Of a DNA stretch of 64,000 nt, positions 48,633 through 58,229 are shown piece after piece. The first letter of the stretch is position 1, and every line of letters starts with the position of its first letter. This DNA comes from JBFWUM01 sp050247255 (GTDB lineage Bacteria; Acidobacteriota; Vicinamibacteria; Vicinamibacterales; UBA2999), in NCBI GenBank assembly GCA_050247255.1, contig JBFWUM010000007.1, positions 1 to 64,000 on the forward strand, written 5' to 3'. The translations under genes and the position numbers were made by a program. Below the pieces are notes generated by a model, which did not search any database, was not told the origin of the DNA, and was given only the letters and a program-made list of their open reading frames with translations.

Positions 48633-49976
48633 ATGTTCATCACCAGGAACGCACTGCCGCGGCGAACCTTCCTGCGGGGGATGGGGGCGATGGTGGCGCT
48701 GCCATTGCTCGATGCGATGGTGCCGGCGGCAACCGCGCTGGCGCAGACCGCCGCCAGACCCGTGCGCCGCTTTGGCGCGGTCTACGTCCCGCACGGGCTG
48801 CTGCAGACGCAGTGGCTGCCGGCGACCACGGGGCGCGGCTACGAGATGTCGCCGATCCTGATGCCGCTGGCGCCGTTTCGCGAGCAGATGGTGGTGTTGA
48901 GCGGCCTGAGCGCCGGGCCGACGGTGCAGAACGGGGGCCACGCGGTGGCGCCAGCCTCCTACCTGACCGGCAACGTGCAGCCCAAGCAGACCGAGAACAC
49001 CGACGTCCGCGCCTCGATCACGCTCGATCAGGTGATCGCGAAGTCGATGGGGCAGGACACCGTCTTCCCGTCGCTCGAGGTGGCGACCGAGGACTTCTCG
49101 ACCTCGCTCGGCGCCTGCGACACCGGCTACAGCTGCATCTACATGAACACCATCTCCTGGGCGGGGGAGGCGACGCCGCTGCCGATGGAGACGAACCCGC
49201 GCGCGGTGTTCGAGCGGATGTTCGGCGGCGGCGCCACGCGCGCCGAGCGCCAGGCGCGGATGGCCAGCGACCGCAGCATTCTCGACGGCGCGCTTGAAAG
49301 CGCGCGCCGGCTGCAGGCGCGGCTGAACGCGCGCGACCGCGGCCGCCTCGGCCAGTATCTCGACAACGTGCGGGAGATCGAGCGCCGCATCACCCGCGCC
49401 GAGGCCCAGGCCAGCCGCGACCCGATGGATCTCGAGGCGCCGGTCGGCCCGCCCGAGTCGTACGACGAGCACGTGGCGCTGATGTTCGACCTGCTGGCGA
49501 TTGCCTTCCAATCGGATGTCACGCGCGTCTTCACCTTCATGGCCATGCGCGACATCAGCAGCCGCGCCTTCCCGCGGATCGGCGTGCCTGATCCGCACCA
49601 CGCGCTGTCGCACGAGGCGAACGGGCGCAGCGACGACCCGAACCAGCAGGTCAAGTTCGCGCGCGTCAACACGCATCACACGGCGCTGTTTGCGACGTTC
49701 GTCGAACGGCTGCAGGCGACGCCGGACGGCGACGGGAACCTGCTCGACCACTCGATGGTGTTGTATGGCAGCTCGATGAGCAACGCCAACGATCACACGC
49801 ACAGCCCGCTGCCGTTGATGGTCCTCGGCGGCGGCTCCGGGCAGATGCGCCGCAGCGGCGAGCACATTGCCTCGCCGCCGAACACGCCGATGGCCAACCT
49901 GCTGCTGGCGATGGGCCAGAAGGCCGGACTGCCGCTCGAGCGCTTCGGCGAGAGCACGGAGGCGATGGACGTATGA
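48633..49976 (+). CDS. DUF1552 Tat-exported protein, copy 1
   Basis: A 447-residue protein that almost always accompanies DUF1592 proteins. The N-terminus RRTFLRGMGAMVALPLLDAM is a twin-arginine signal. Conserved stretches are FPSLEVATED, YMNTISW, FERMFGGG, LMFDLLAIAFQSDVTRVFTF and SHEANGRSDDP. DUF1552 has a fold related to alkaline-phosphatase/sulfatase-like or DUF1501 proteins, but no activity is established. It shares 4 bp with the ankyrin gene that follows. Confidence 0.85.
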   Translation: MFITRNALPRRTFLRGMGAMVALPLLDAMVPAATALAQTAARPVRRFGAVYVPHGLLQTQWLPATTGRGYEMSPILMPLAPFREQMVVLSGLSAGPTVQNGGHAVAPASYLTGNVQPKQTENTDVRASITLDQVIAKSMGQDTVFPSLEVATEDFSTSLGACDTGYSCIYMNTISWAGEATPLPMETNPRAVFERMFGGGATRAERQARMASDRSILDGALESARRLQARLNARDRGRLGQYLDNVREIERRITRAEAQASRDPMDLEAPVGPPESYDEHVALMFDLLAIAFQSDVTRVFTFMAMRDISSRAFPRIGVPDPHHALSHEANGRSDDPNQQVKFARVNTHHTALFATFVERLQATPDGDGNLLDHSMVLYGSSMSNANDHTHSPLPLMVLGGGSGQMRRSGEHIASPPNTPMANLLLAMGQKAGLPLERFGESTEAMDV

Positions 49977-51406
49977 CCTCCACTCGTATTGCGGTCGTCC
50001 TCGCCCTGATGTGGGGGCCGGCTTTCGCCGGTCCGGCGTACGCGCAGCAACTGCAGCTCGAAGCTGACGGCACCACGCCGCTGCACCGCGCGGTGCAGCA
50101 GAACGAGCGGGCGCTGGTCACGCAGTTGCTGGCCTCCGGCGCCGACGCCACCGCGCGCACGCGCTACGGCGTGACGCCGATCGAACTCGCCAGCGCCGGT
50201 GCCGCGCCCGAGATCGTCGAGGCGCTGCTCGGTGCCGGCGCCGATGCCAACACCGTGACCCGCGAAGGGGAGACGGTGCTGATGGCCGCCGCCCGCGCCG
50301 GCAACGTTGGCGCGGTGCGGGCGCTGCTGGCGCGCGGGGCCGATGCCAACGCGGTGGAGCAGTGGCAGGGGCAGACGGCGCTCATGTGGGCGGCCGCGGC
50401 GAACCACGCCGACGTCGTCCGGGCGCTGCTCGAAGCGGGGGCCACGCCCGACGTGGCAGCGAAGTCGTTTCCCGGCCAGCCGCGGCTGCCGCGCGGCCAG
50501 GGGGTTGCCATCCAGGCGGCGCACAGCAACTTCCCGAAGGGCGGGCTGAGCGCGCTGCACTTTGCCGCGCGTGAAGGCGCCATCGACGCGGCGCGCGCGC
50601 TGCTCGACGGCGGCGCCAGCCCCGACGTCGCCGATCCCGACAGCCTGACGCCGCTGCACCTCGCGATCATCAACGCCCACTTCGATCTGGCCGCGCTGCT
50701 CGTGGACAGGGGCGCGGACGTCAACAAGGGGGATCGCGCCGGCCGCACGCCGCTGTTCATGACCGCCGACGCCAACTCGATGGAATGGCTGTTCAGCCGT
50801 CCCATTCCCGAGCCGTCCGGCGAGCTCGACGCGCTGGACCTGGCCCCGCGCCTGCTCGACAAGGGGGCCAACGTCGATGGGGCGCTGACCGGCCGGCCGT
50901 TCATCCTGCATCACAACGCCACCGGCAACCGGAACATCGCCGAGGGCGCCACGGCGTTCTTCAAGGCGGCGACCACGTCCGACCTGCCAATGATGCGGCT
51001 GCTGCTCGAGCGCGAAGCCAACCCGCTGGCGACGACCCGCAACGGGACGACGGCGCTGATGGCGCTCGCCGGGCTGAACTGGGTGGAGATCTCCAGCCTC
51101 GGCACCGAGGAGGAATCGCTCGAGGGCATCAAGCTGCTGCTCGAGCGCGGCGCCGACGTGAACGCGGTGAACAGCCTTGGGGAAACTGCCATGCACGGCG
51201 CGGCGCAGCGCGGGGCCGATCGCATCGTGCAGTTCCTGGTCGACAACGGCGCGCAGCTCGACGTGGTCAACAAGGACGGCCGGACGCCGTTTGACGAAGC
51301 CCGCGGCCAGGCCGACACCTCGGCCGAGGACAACGTGCGCCGCCCCGAGCACAAGAGCACGCAGGCGCTCCTGCAGCGGCTCATCGCCGCGAGAGCGGCC
51401 CGCTGA
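49973..51406 (+). CDS. Exported ankyrin-repeat protein, copy 1
   Basis: A 477-residue periplasmic protein with about ten ankyrin repeats (for example TPLHRAVQQNERALVTQLLA, TVLMAAARAGNVGAVRALLA, TPLHLAIINAHFDLAALLVD). The signal peptide reads ALMWGPAFAGPAYAQQ and part of it is encoded by a palindromic DNA element. Ankyrin arrays bind other proteins; the obvious partners are the haem and DUF1552 proteins of the same operon. The 4-bp ATGA overlap couples it to the DUF1552 gene. Confidence 0.85.
   Translation: MTSTRIAVVLALMWGPAFAGPAYAQQLQLEADGTTPLHRAVQQNERALVTQLLASGADATARTRYGVTPIELASAGAAPEIVEALLGAGADANTVTREGETVLMAAARAGNVGAVRALLARGADANAVEQWQGQTALMWAAAANHADVVRALLEAGATPDVAAKSFPGQPRLPRGQGVAIQAAHSNFPKGGLSALHFAAREGAIDAARALLDGGASPDVADPDSLTPLHLAIINAHFDLAALLVDRGADVNKGDRAGRTPLFMTADANSMEWLFSRPIPEPSGELDALDLAPRLLDKGANVDGALTGRPFILHHNATGNRNIAEGATAFFKAATTSDLPMMRLLLEREANPLATTRNGTTALMALAGLNWVEISSLGTEEESLEGIKLLLERGADVNAVNSLGETAMHGAAQRGADRIVQFLVDNGAQLDVVNKDGRTPFDEARGQADTSAEDNVRRPEHKSTQALLQRLIAARAAR
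50013..50036. repeat. Palindrome inside a signal-peptide coding region
   Basis: GGGCCGGC and GCCGGTCC around a TTTC loop give a strong hairpin (one G-T pair). It encodes the GPAFAGP part of the ankyrin-protein signal peptide. I recall similar GGCCGGC-TTTC elements as dispersed repeats in related genomes, but no second copy is in this window. Confidence 0.45.
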
Positions 51407-51408
51407 TC

Positions 51409-52920
51409 ATGATCCTGAGACGTGTCGCCCTCATCGCCCTCACGGTGCTGGGCGGCGCCGACGCCGTCGCCCAGATCGCCGTTTCGTCCAACGATAACAA
51501 GGCGGTCTGGGTTGACGGCGTCAATACCGTGCCCGCGAACCCGCAGCCCGATACGGTGACGATCCTCGACCTCTCGTCGCCCGAGCCGCGCGTGATCGCG
51601 GAACTCGAAGCCCCCGGGGGATGGTCGGCCCCGCCACAGAGCGTGGCGGTGACGCCCGATGAATCACTGGCCCTCGTCGCGTCCGGGGCGAAGCTCGATC
51701 CGGCGAACCCGGCGCGCACGGTCTTCAACAACGTGCTGTCGGTGATCGACCTCACCGCGGCACCGCCGCGTGTCATCGCCACGCTGCAGACCGGCATGCG
51801 GGCGGCCGGCGTCTCGGTGAACCCGGCCGGAACGCTGGCGCTTGTCGCGAATCGCGCTGAGGGCTCGGTGTCGGTCTTCACGATCAGCGGCAAGGAGGTG
51901 AAGCCGGCGGGCACCATCGAACTCGGGCTGCCGCAGTCGGAGCCGAGCCTGCCCGTGTTCACGCCTGACGGCCGGCGCGCCTACGTCAGCCTCAACAACG
52001 CGCACGCGCTGGCGGAGCTGTCGGTGACCGGCGCCCGGGTGGAGTTCACCAAGCGGGTCATTCCCGCCGGGCTGCGTCCCTACAGCGTGGCTATTCCGCC
52101 CAGCGGTGACGTCGCGATCGTCGCCAACATCGGCAACGGGCCGCAGGGCGGCTCCGATACGCTGCAGGTCGTCGACCTGCGAATGGATCCGCCGCGAGTC
52201 GTGGACGGGGTGTTCGTCGGCATGGTGCCCGAAGGGATCGCGCTGTCGCCCGACGGGCGGTTCGTCGCGGCCGCCATCCAGAATGGAGCCCAGCTGTCGC
52301 CTTCGTCGCCGTACTACCATCGACGCGGCATCCTGAAGATCTACGCGCTCGAGGGCACGCGGCTGGCCTACGTGACCGAGGCTGAGATCGGCCGATGGTG
52401 CCAGGGCGCGGCGTGGAACACCGCCGGCACGACGCTGGTCGTACAGTGCGGCGCCGACAGCGCCATCGAAGTGTTCGGCTTCGACGGCAGGACGCTGTCA
52501 CGGCGGCAGGCGATCAAGATCAATGGCGCGCCCACCGGTATCCGCACGGCCGAGCGTCCGCCGCAGCGGTCAACGTCGGCTGGGCCGGTCTCGCGCTCCA
52601 CGATGGACGGTGTCTTCACCGCAGCGCAGGCGGCGCGCGGCCGTGTGCTGTTCAGCGATGTGTGCGCCGCGTGCCATCCCGATCCCTTCTGGCGGCCGTC
52701 GTGGAGCGGGCGGTCCGTCGAGGAGCTGTACACGACGATCGTCAAGTTCATGCCGGATGACAACCCGGGCAGCGTAACCGGGCGCGAAGCGGCTGACGTG
52801 CTCGCCTACATCCTGCAGGGCAACGAGTTTCCCGCCGGGCAGGCGCCCCTGGCGGATGATCCCGCCGCGCTCGCGGCGATTCGAATTGCCGAGCCGCCGG
52901 CCGTGGAGACCACACCGTGA
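51409..52920 (+). CDS. Beta-propeller protein with a C-terminal cytochrome c domain
   Basis: A 503-residue exported protein. A signal peptide (ends ADAVAQ) is followed by a seven-bladed YVTN-like propeller of about 370 residues (blade motifs SVAVTPDESLALVASG, LPVFTPDGRRAYVSLNN, GIALSPDGRFVAAA). The last 110 residues form a class I cytochrome c with CAACH at 419-423 and axial Met probably in IVKFMPDDNPG. It may carry electrons for the flanking DUF1592 cassettes. It starts 2 bp after the ankyrin stop and overlaps the next gene by 4 bp. Confidence 0.85.
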   Translation: MILRRVALIALTVLGGADAVAQIAVSSNDNKAVWVDGVNTVPANPQPDTVTILDLSSPEPRVIAELEAPGGWSAPPQSVAVTPDESLALVASGAKLDPANPARTVFNNVLSVIDLTAAPPRVIATLQTGMRAAGVSVNPAGTLALVANRAEGSVSVFTISGKEVKPAGTIELGLPQSEPSLPVFTPDGRRAYVSLNNAHALAELSVTGARVEFTKRVIPAGLRPYSVAIPPSGDVAIVANIGNGPQGGSDTLQVVDLRMDPPRVVDGVFVGMVPEGIALSPDGRFVAAAIQNGAQLSPSSPYYHRRGILKIYALEGTRLAYVTEAEIGRWCQGAAWNTAGTTLVVQCGADSAIEVFGFDGRTLSRRQAIKINGAPTGIRTAERPPQRSTSAGPVSRSTMDGVFTAAQAARGRVLFSDVCAACHPDPFWRPSWSGRSVEELYTTIVKFMPDDNPGSVTGREAADVLAYILQGNEFPAGQAPLADDPAALAAIRIAEPPAVETTP

Positions 52921-55340
52921 AGAACGTGCGGACCCTGTTCGCCGTGACGACGGCCGTCTGGATGCTGGCGCTGTGGAGCGTTCCGAGCGCCCAGGGGCCT
53001 GCCCCCGCACAGGCGCCGGCTCAGCCTTCGGCGGCGGCCCCCGACTCGGCGTCGGTGCGCGGCGTCGTCGACCGCTACTGCGTGACCTGCCACAACTCGC
53101 GGACGCGCACCGCGGGGCTCGCGCTCGACGCGGTCGACAAGGACAACCTGCCGGCCAACGCCGAGATCTGGGAGAAGGTCATCCGCAAGGTGCGCGGCAA
53201 CATGATGCCGCCCGCCGGCATGCCGCGGCCCGAGCCGGCGGTGCTCGCCGGGTTCGTCGCCGGCCTCGAGCGCACGTTGGACCAGGCGGCCGCGCGCGAC
53301 CCCAAGCCGGGACGCAAGCTCCTGCATCGCTTCAACCGCGCCGAGTACCAGAACGCCATCAGGGATCTGCTTGCCGTCGAAATAGACGCCGCCTCGATTC
53401 TGCCCCCGGACGACTCGAGCTTCGGCTTCGACAACATCGCCGACATCCTCGGCATCTCACCGCTGCTGATGGAGCGCTATATCGGCGCGGCGGAGAAGAT
53501 CAGCGCGCTGGCGGTGGGCGACGTCTCGCAGCCGGTCACGGCGACGCTGCATCGCGTTCGCCACGACCTGCCGCAGGGCGAGCAGATCCCGGGCCTGCCG
53601 GCCGGCACTCGCGGCGGCACGCTCTTCACGCACAACTTCCCGCTCGACGGCGAGTACGTCATCAAGGTCCGGCTCTGGCGCACCAGCGTCGGCTTCACGC
53701 GCGGCCTGCAGCGTGAGCACGACCTCGAGGTCAGCCTCGATGGTGTCCCGGCGCTGCAGACGACGGTGGGTGGCCGGTCGGATTACGAGCTGAGCGTCCT
53801 CAACGCCGCGGCAATCGATGCCTCGCTCGACCGCCGCCTGCGCGCGCGCGTGCGCGTCACCGCCGGCCCGCACGACGTGTTGGCGACGTTCCTGGCGATC
53901 GCCGGCGGTGTCACGACCGGTCCCGAGGCGCTGCGCCCGTCGATGTTTGCCGTCGACCCGCTCTACATCCACGGCGTGCCCGGCATCGAGAGCGTGACGA
54001 TCGAGGGGCCGTTCAATCCCGAGCCGCCGAAGGACACGCCGAGCCGCCGCGCGATCTTCACCTGCGCGCCGTCGGGGGCCGACGATCCCCGCTGCGCGCG
54101 CACGATCCTGTCTCGCCTGGCCCGCCGCGCCTACCGCCGCCCGGTGACGGACGAGGATCTCCGTCCGCTGCTGGAGATGTATCGCACCGGCAGCCGGGAC
54201 GGCGGCTTCGAGCCCGGTATCCAACTGGCACTGCAGGGCATTCTCACGAGCCCGCACTTCCTCTTCCGGATCGAGCAGGATCCGGCCAACCTGCGCGCCG
54301 ACGTCTACCAGGTTCCGGATCTCGACCTGGCGACACGGCTGTCGTTCTTCCTGTGGAGCAGCATTCCCGACGAGTCGCTGCTCGACGCGGCGGCGCGCGG
54401 CCAGCTGCGGCGGGCGGCGGTGCTCGAGCGCGAGGTGCGACGCCTGCTGGCCGACCCGCGCTCGTCGGCGCTGGTGGAGAACTTCGCGGGGCAGTGGCTG
54501 CACCTCCGGAACCTCGCCGCGTTCGTGCCCGACCGCACCGATTTCCCGGAGTTCGACGACCTGCTGCGCCAGGCCATGCGCCGCGAGACCGAGCTGTTCG
54601 TGGCCAGCCTCATTGCCGACGACCGCAGCGCGCTCGACCTGCTGCAGGCCGACTACACCTTCATGAACGAGCGGCTGGCCCGGCACTACGGCGTCAACAA
54701 CGTGTATGGCAGCGCCTTCCGCCGGGTGCCGGTCACCGACCCGGCGCGCCGCGGGCTGCTCGGCCACGCCAGCGTGCTGGCGGTGACCTCGTACCCGAAT
54801 CGCACGTCGCCCGTGCTGCGCGGCAAGTGGATCCTCGAAAACGTGCTCGGCACGCCGCCGTCGCCGCCGCCGCCTGACTTGTCCAACGTGCTGCCGGACA
54901 CGGTGAAGCCGACGACGATGAAGGAACGGATGGCGGCGCACCGCCGCAACGCGGTCTGCGCCTCGTGCCACAAGGTGATGGACCCGCTCGGCTTCGCGCT
55001 CGAGAACTTCGACGCGACCGGTGCCTGGCGGATCAAGGACGGCGAGCAGCGGATCGACCCGGCCGACACCCTGGCCGACGGCACGCCGATCGACGGCCCG
55101 GTGGCGCTGCGGCAGGCGCTGCTCGCGAACCGCGACCAGTTCGTCTCGACGCTCACGGAGAAGCTGCTGACCTACGCCCTCGGGCGCGGGCTCACGGCCG
55201 CTGACATGCCCGCGGTGCGCACCATCGTGCGCGACGCGAAGGCGCAGGACTACCGGATGTCCGCCATCGTGCTCGGCATTGCGCGCAGCGTGCCGTTCCA
55301 GATGCGGGCTCGGGCCCAGGGTACGACGGCCACGAATTAA
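52917..55340 (+). CDS. DUF1592-type planctomycete cytochrome protein, copy 2
   Basis: An 807-residue homologue of the protein at 46.2-48.6 kb, with the same domain order. Haem-type motifs are CVTCH (55-59) and CASCH (681-685). Shared blocks include NRAEYQNAIRDLLAVE, LSFFLWSSIPDESLL and RRGLLGHASVLAVTSYPNRT. An Ala/Pro-rich linker follows the signal peptide. GTG start, overlapping the propeller gene stop. The copies differ at many positions, so the duplication is old. Confidence 0.85.
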   Translation: MKNVRTLFAVTTAVWMLALWSVPSAQGPAPAQAPAQPSAAAPDSASVRGVVDRYCVTCHNSRTRTAGLALDAVDKDNLPANAEIWEKVIRKVRGNMMPPAGMPRPEPAVLAGFVAGLERTLDQAAARDPKPGRKLLHRFNRAEYQNAIRDLLAVEIDAASILPPDDSSFGFDNIADILGISPLLMERYIGAAEKISALAVGDVSQPVTATLHRVRHDLPQGEQIPGLPAGTRGGTLFTHNFPLDGEYVIKVRLWRTSVGFTRGLQREHDLEVSLDGVPALQTTVGGRSDYELSVLNAAAIDASLDRRLRARVRVTAGPHDVLATFLAIAGGVTTGPEALRPSMFAVDPLYIHGVPGIESVTIEGPFNPEPPKDTPSRRAIFTCAPSGADDPRCARTILSRLARRAYRRPVTDEDLRPLLEMYRTGSRDGGFEPGIQLALQGILTSPHFLFRIEQDPANLRADVYQVPDLDLATRLSFFLWSSIPDESLLDAAARGQLRRAAVLEREVRRLLADPRSSALVENFAGQWLHLRNLAAFVPDRTDFPEFDDLLRQAMRRETELFVASLIADDRSALDLLQADYTFMNERLARHYGVNNVYGSAFRRVPVTDPARRGLLGHASVLAVTSYPNRTSPVLRGKWILENVLGTPPSPPPPDLSNVLPDTVKPTTMKERMAAHRRNAVCASCHKVMDPLGFALENFDATGAWRIKDGEQRIDPADTLADGTPIDGPVALRQALLANRDQFVSTLTEKLLTYALGRGLTAADMPAVRTIVRDAKAQDYRMSAIVLGIARSVPFQMRARAQGTTATN

Positions 55341-55355
55341 CGAGAGGACGCGACT

Positions 55356-56687
55356 ATGTTTGTCACCAAGATGTCGTTGCCGCGGCGGACGTTCCTGCGC
55401 GGGGTCGGGGCGGCGCTCGCCTTGCCGCTGCTCGATGCCATGGTCCCGGCGGCCACGGCGCTGGCGCAGACGCCGGCGCGCCGCGTGCGCCGCTTCGCCT
55501 CGGCCTACTCGCCGAACGGCATGATCATGGACCACTGGACGCCGGCGGCGCCCGGTGAGCTGACCGACTTCCCGCTGATCCTCAAGCCGTTCGAGCCGTT
55601 CAAGGACTACGTCACCGTGGTGACGAACCTGAACACCGGCCCGCAGCGGCAGGGCGGGCACGCCCTGGCCGAGCCCTGCTTCATGTCGGGCGTCGTCCAC
55701 CCGAAGAAGACGGAGGGCTATGACCTCGAGGCGGGCACGACGCTGGACCAGGTGCTGGCGACGAAGTACTCCGAGGGGCTGATGTTCCCGTCGCTCGAGA
55801 TTTGCGCCGAGGACTTCACCACGGCCGTCGGCTCCTGCGAGTTCGGCTTCAGCTGCGCCTACCTCAACACCATCTCCTGGCGGACGCCGACGCAGCCGCT
55901 GCCGATGGAGATCGATCCGCGGCTGGTGTTCGAGCGGATGTTCGGCGGCGCCGGCGGCGGGTCGCCCGAGCAGCGGGCGGCGCGGCTGCGCAACCGCAGG
56001 AGCGTGCTCGACAGCGTCAGCGAGCAGGCGCGGCTGCTGCAGGCGAAGCTGGCGCCCTCCGACAAGGCGCGCATCGACGACTACCTGGCCAACATCCGCG
56101 AGATCGAGGAGCGGATCGCGCGGGTGGAGCAGCAGAACGCCGCCTCGCCAGACCTGGTGTCGCCGGCCGGCGTCCCCGACGACTACGAGGAGCACGTCGG
56201 GCTGATGTTCGACCTGATGGTGCTGGCCTTCCAGGCCGACATCACCCGCGTCTTCTCGTTCATGATGGGTCGCGAGCTGAGCGGCCGGATCTACCCGAAC
56301 CTCGGCGTCACCGAGCCGCACCACGCGGTCTCGCACCACCAGAACAAGCCGGAGCGGATTGCGCAGTACGCCAAGACCAACGCCTTCCATGCGCAGCTGG
56401 TCTCGAAGTACCTCGCCAAGCTCCAGGCCACGCCAGACGGCGAGGGAACGCTGCTCGACAACTCGCTGCTGCTGTGGGGCTCGGGCATGAGCAACCCGAA
56501 CATCCACTCGTTCGATCCGCTGCCGGTGGTGCTGCTGGGCGGGGACGCCGGGCACCTCACGGGCGGACGGAACCTGGTGCAGGAGGAAGGCAAGACGCCG
56601 ATGGGCAACCTGCTGCTGGCGCTCGCGCAGAGCGGTGGCGCCGACCTCACACAGTTCGGCGACAGCACGGGCGTCGTCAGCCTGTAA
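55356..56687 (+). CDS. DUF1552 Tat-exported protein, copy 2
   Basis: A 443-residue homologue of the DUF1552 protein of the first cassette. The Tat signal is RRTFLRGVGAALALPLLDAM, nearly identical to copy 1. Shared motifs are FPSLEICAED, YLNTISW, FERMFGGAGG, LMFDLMVLAFQADITRVFSF and SGMSNPN. Several His residues (EPHHAVSHH) could bind metal. GAGAGGA precedes the ATG. It lies between the second DUF1592 and second ankyrin genes in the same order as copy 1. Confidence 0.85.
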   Translation: MFVTKMSLPRRTFLRGVGAALALPLLDAMVPAATALAQTPARRVRRFASAYSPNGMIMDHWTPAAPGELTDFPLILKPFEPFKDYVTVVTNLNTGPQRQGGHALAEPCFMSGVVHPKKTEGYDLEAGTTLDQVLATKYSEGLMFPSLEICAEDFTTAVGSCEFGFSCAYLNTISWRTPTQPLPMEIDPRLVFERMFGGAGGGSPEQRAARLRNRRSVLDSVSEQARLLQAKLAPSDKARIDDYLANIREIEERIARVEQQNAASPDLVSPAGVPDDYEEHVGLMFDLMVLAFQADITRVFSFMMGRELSGRIYPNLGVTEPHHAVSHHQNKPERIAQYAKTNAFHAQLVSKYLAKLQATPDGEGTLLDNSLLLWGSGMSNPNIHSFDPLPVVLLGGDAGHLTGGRNLVQEEGKTPMGNLLLALAQSGGADLTQFGDSTGVVSL

Positions 56688-56699
56688 CGGAGCACAGTC

Positions 56700-58202
56700 A
56701 TGCGGACCCGCACAGCCCTGGCCGTTGCGCTGCTGCTCGTCGCCGCCGCGGCCACCATTCGCGCGCAGGTGGACGCCTACGGCAATACCCCGCTGCACAA
56801 GGCGGTGGAGGCCAACGACCTCGCCGCCGTCGAGCGCCTGATCGCGGCGCGCGTGGACGTCAATGCCGAGAACCGGTTCCGGACGAGCCCGCTGGCGATC
56901 GCCGCGACCCGCGGCAACGGCGCGATCGTGGCGGCGCTGCTCCGCGCCGGTGCCGACCCGAATGCGACTCGCGGGGAAGGGGAGCCGATGCTGCTGAGCG
57001 CGGCCCGCTCAGGCAGCGTTGAAACCGTTCGCGCGCTGATCGAGGGAGGGGCTGACCTTGCCGCCCGCGACACGTTCTACGGCCAGACGGCCGTGATGTG
57101 GGCGGCCATCGAGAACCACCCGGCGGTGATCGCCGAGCTCGCCGACCGCGGCGCCGACGTCAACGCCCGCGCCCACATCCTCGAAGGCGAGCCGACCTGG
57201 CGCTACGGCAAGGACAGTCGCAACGGCATCAACGGCGAGGCGCTGCAGAATTTCAACACCAACTTCTCCAAGGGCGGGTTGACGGCGCTCATGTACGCCG
57301 CGCGCCAGGGAGCGACCGACGCCGTGCGGATGCTGGCCGACAAGGGAGCGGTGCTGACGACGGCCGATCCGGAAGGCTATTCAGCGCTGCACATCGCCAT
57401 CATGAACGCGCAGTTCGACACGGCGGCGGCGCTGATTGAGAAGGGCGCGGACGTCAACCAGCCGGACCGGAACGGCCAGGCCCCGCTGTACGCGCTCGTC
57501 GACATCCGGTCGCTGCTCTGGACCTACAACCGCCCGACGCCGCGGTCGCAGACCGAAATCGGGACGATGGAGCTGGCGGCGCTGCTGCTCGACAAAGGCG
57601 CGGCGGTGAACGCGAAGCTGACCGGCAACGCCCGCCGGCCGCTCGGCGGCGGCGGGCACGCGCTGGCCGGCCGCGGCGCCACGGCCTTCCTGCGCGCCGC
57701 CGTCACCTCGGACCTGCCGATGATGCGCCTGCTGCTCGACAAGGGCGCCGACCCGACGATCACGACCCCGAACGGTCACAACGCCCTGCACGCGGCCGCC
57801 GGCCTGCGCTGGAACGAGACGACCATGAGCACGGCGATCGCGGAGGGGTTTGCCACCGAGGAAGACTCGATCGCGGCGATTACGCTGCTGCTCGAGCAGG
57901 GGCTCGACGTCAACGCCGCCGACAACAACGGCTTCACCGCCATGCACGGCGCGGCCGAGCGGGGCGCCAACCAGATCGTCAAGTTCCTGTTCGAGAAGGG
58001 CGGCCGGCTCGACGTCTCGAGCAAGCCGAGCGTGCGCGCGCCGACGGTGGACAACGAGCCGCCGCTCGACATCCCCGGCCAGACGCCGCTCGACGCTGCG
58101 CTCGACGCCGACCCGCCGAAGCCCGAGACAGCCGCGCTCATCCGCGAGTTGATGGGGCTGCCGCCGGACAACGGCGATCGGGAGTTCAGGAGGATCCGGT
58201 AG
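56700..58202 (+). CDS. Exported ankyrin-repeat protein, copy 2
   Basis: A 500-residue periplasmic protein with about ten ankyrin repeats (TPLHKAVEANDLAAVERLIA, SALHIAIMNAQFDTAAALIE, TAMHGAAERGANQIVKFLFE). The signal peptide ends ATIRAQ. It shares with copy 1 the unusual stretch NFSKGGLTAL / NFPKGGLSAL and TAFxxAAxTSDLPMMRLLL. It ends the six- or seven-gene operon. The tail is acidic and Pro-rich. Confidence 0.85.
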   Translation: MRTRTALAVALLLVAAAATIRAQVDAYGNTPLHKAVEANDLAAVERLIAARVDVNAENRFRTSPLAIAATRGNGAIVAALLRAGADPNATRGEGEPMLLSAARSGSVETVRALIEGGADLAARDTFYGQTAVMWAAIENHPAVIAELADRGADVNARAHILEGEPTWRYGKDSRNGINGEALQNFNTNFSKGGLTALMYAARQGATDAVRMLADKGAVLTTADPEGYSALHIAIMNAQFDTAAALIEKGADVNQPDRNGQAPLYALVDIRSLLWTYNRPTPRSQTEIGTMELAALLLDKGAAVNAKLTGNARRPLGGGGHALAGRGATAFLRAAVTSDLPMMRLLLDKGADPTITTPNGHNALHAAAGLRWNETTMSTAIAEGFATEEDSIAAITLLLEQGLDVNAADNNGFTAMHGAAERGANQIVKFLFEKGGRLDVSSKPSVRAPTVDNEPPLDIPGQTPLDAALDADPPKPETAALIRELMGLPPDNGDREFRRIR

Positions 58203-58229
58203 GCGGGTACAGCCGGCCTCCACCACTGC

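Noticed and set aside
53457..56798. A 1,113-codon open frame on the minus strand, and similar long frames opposite other genes
   Set aside because: These are antisense shadows of high-GC genes. Their translations are low-complexity Arg/Ala/His/Val-rich, and the plus strand encodes clear DUF1592 and DUF1552 proteins.
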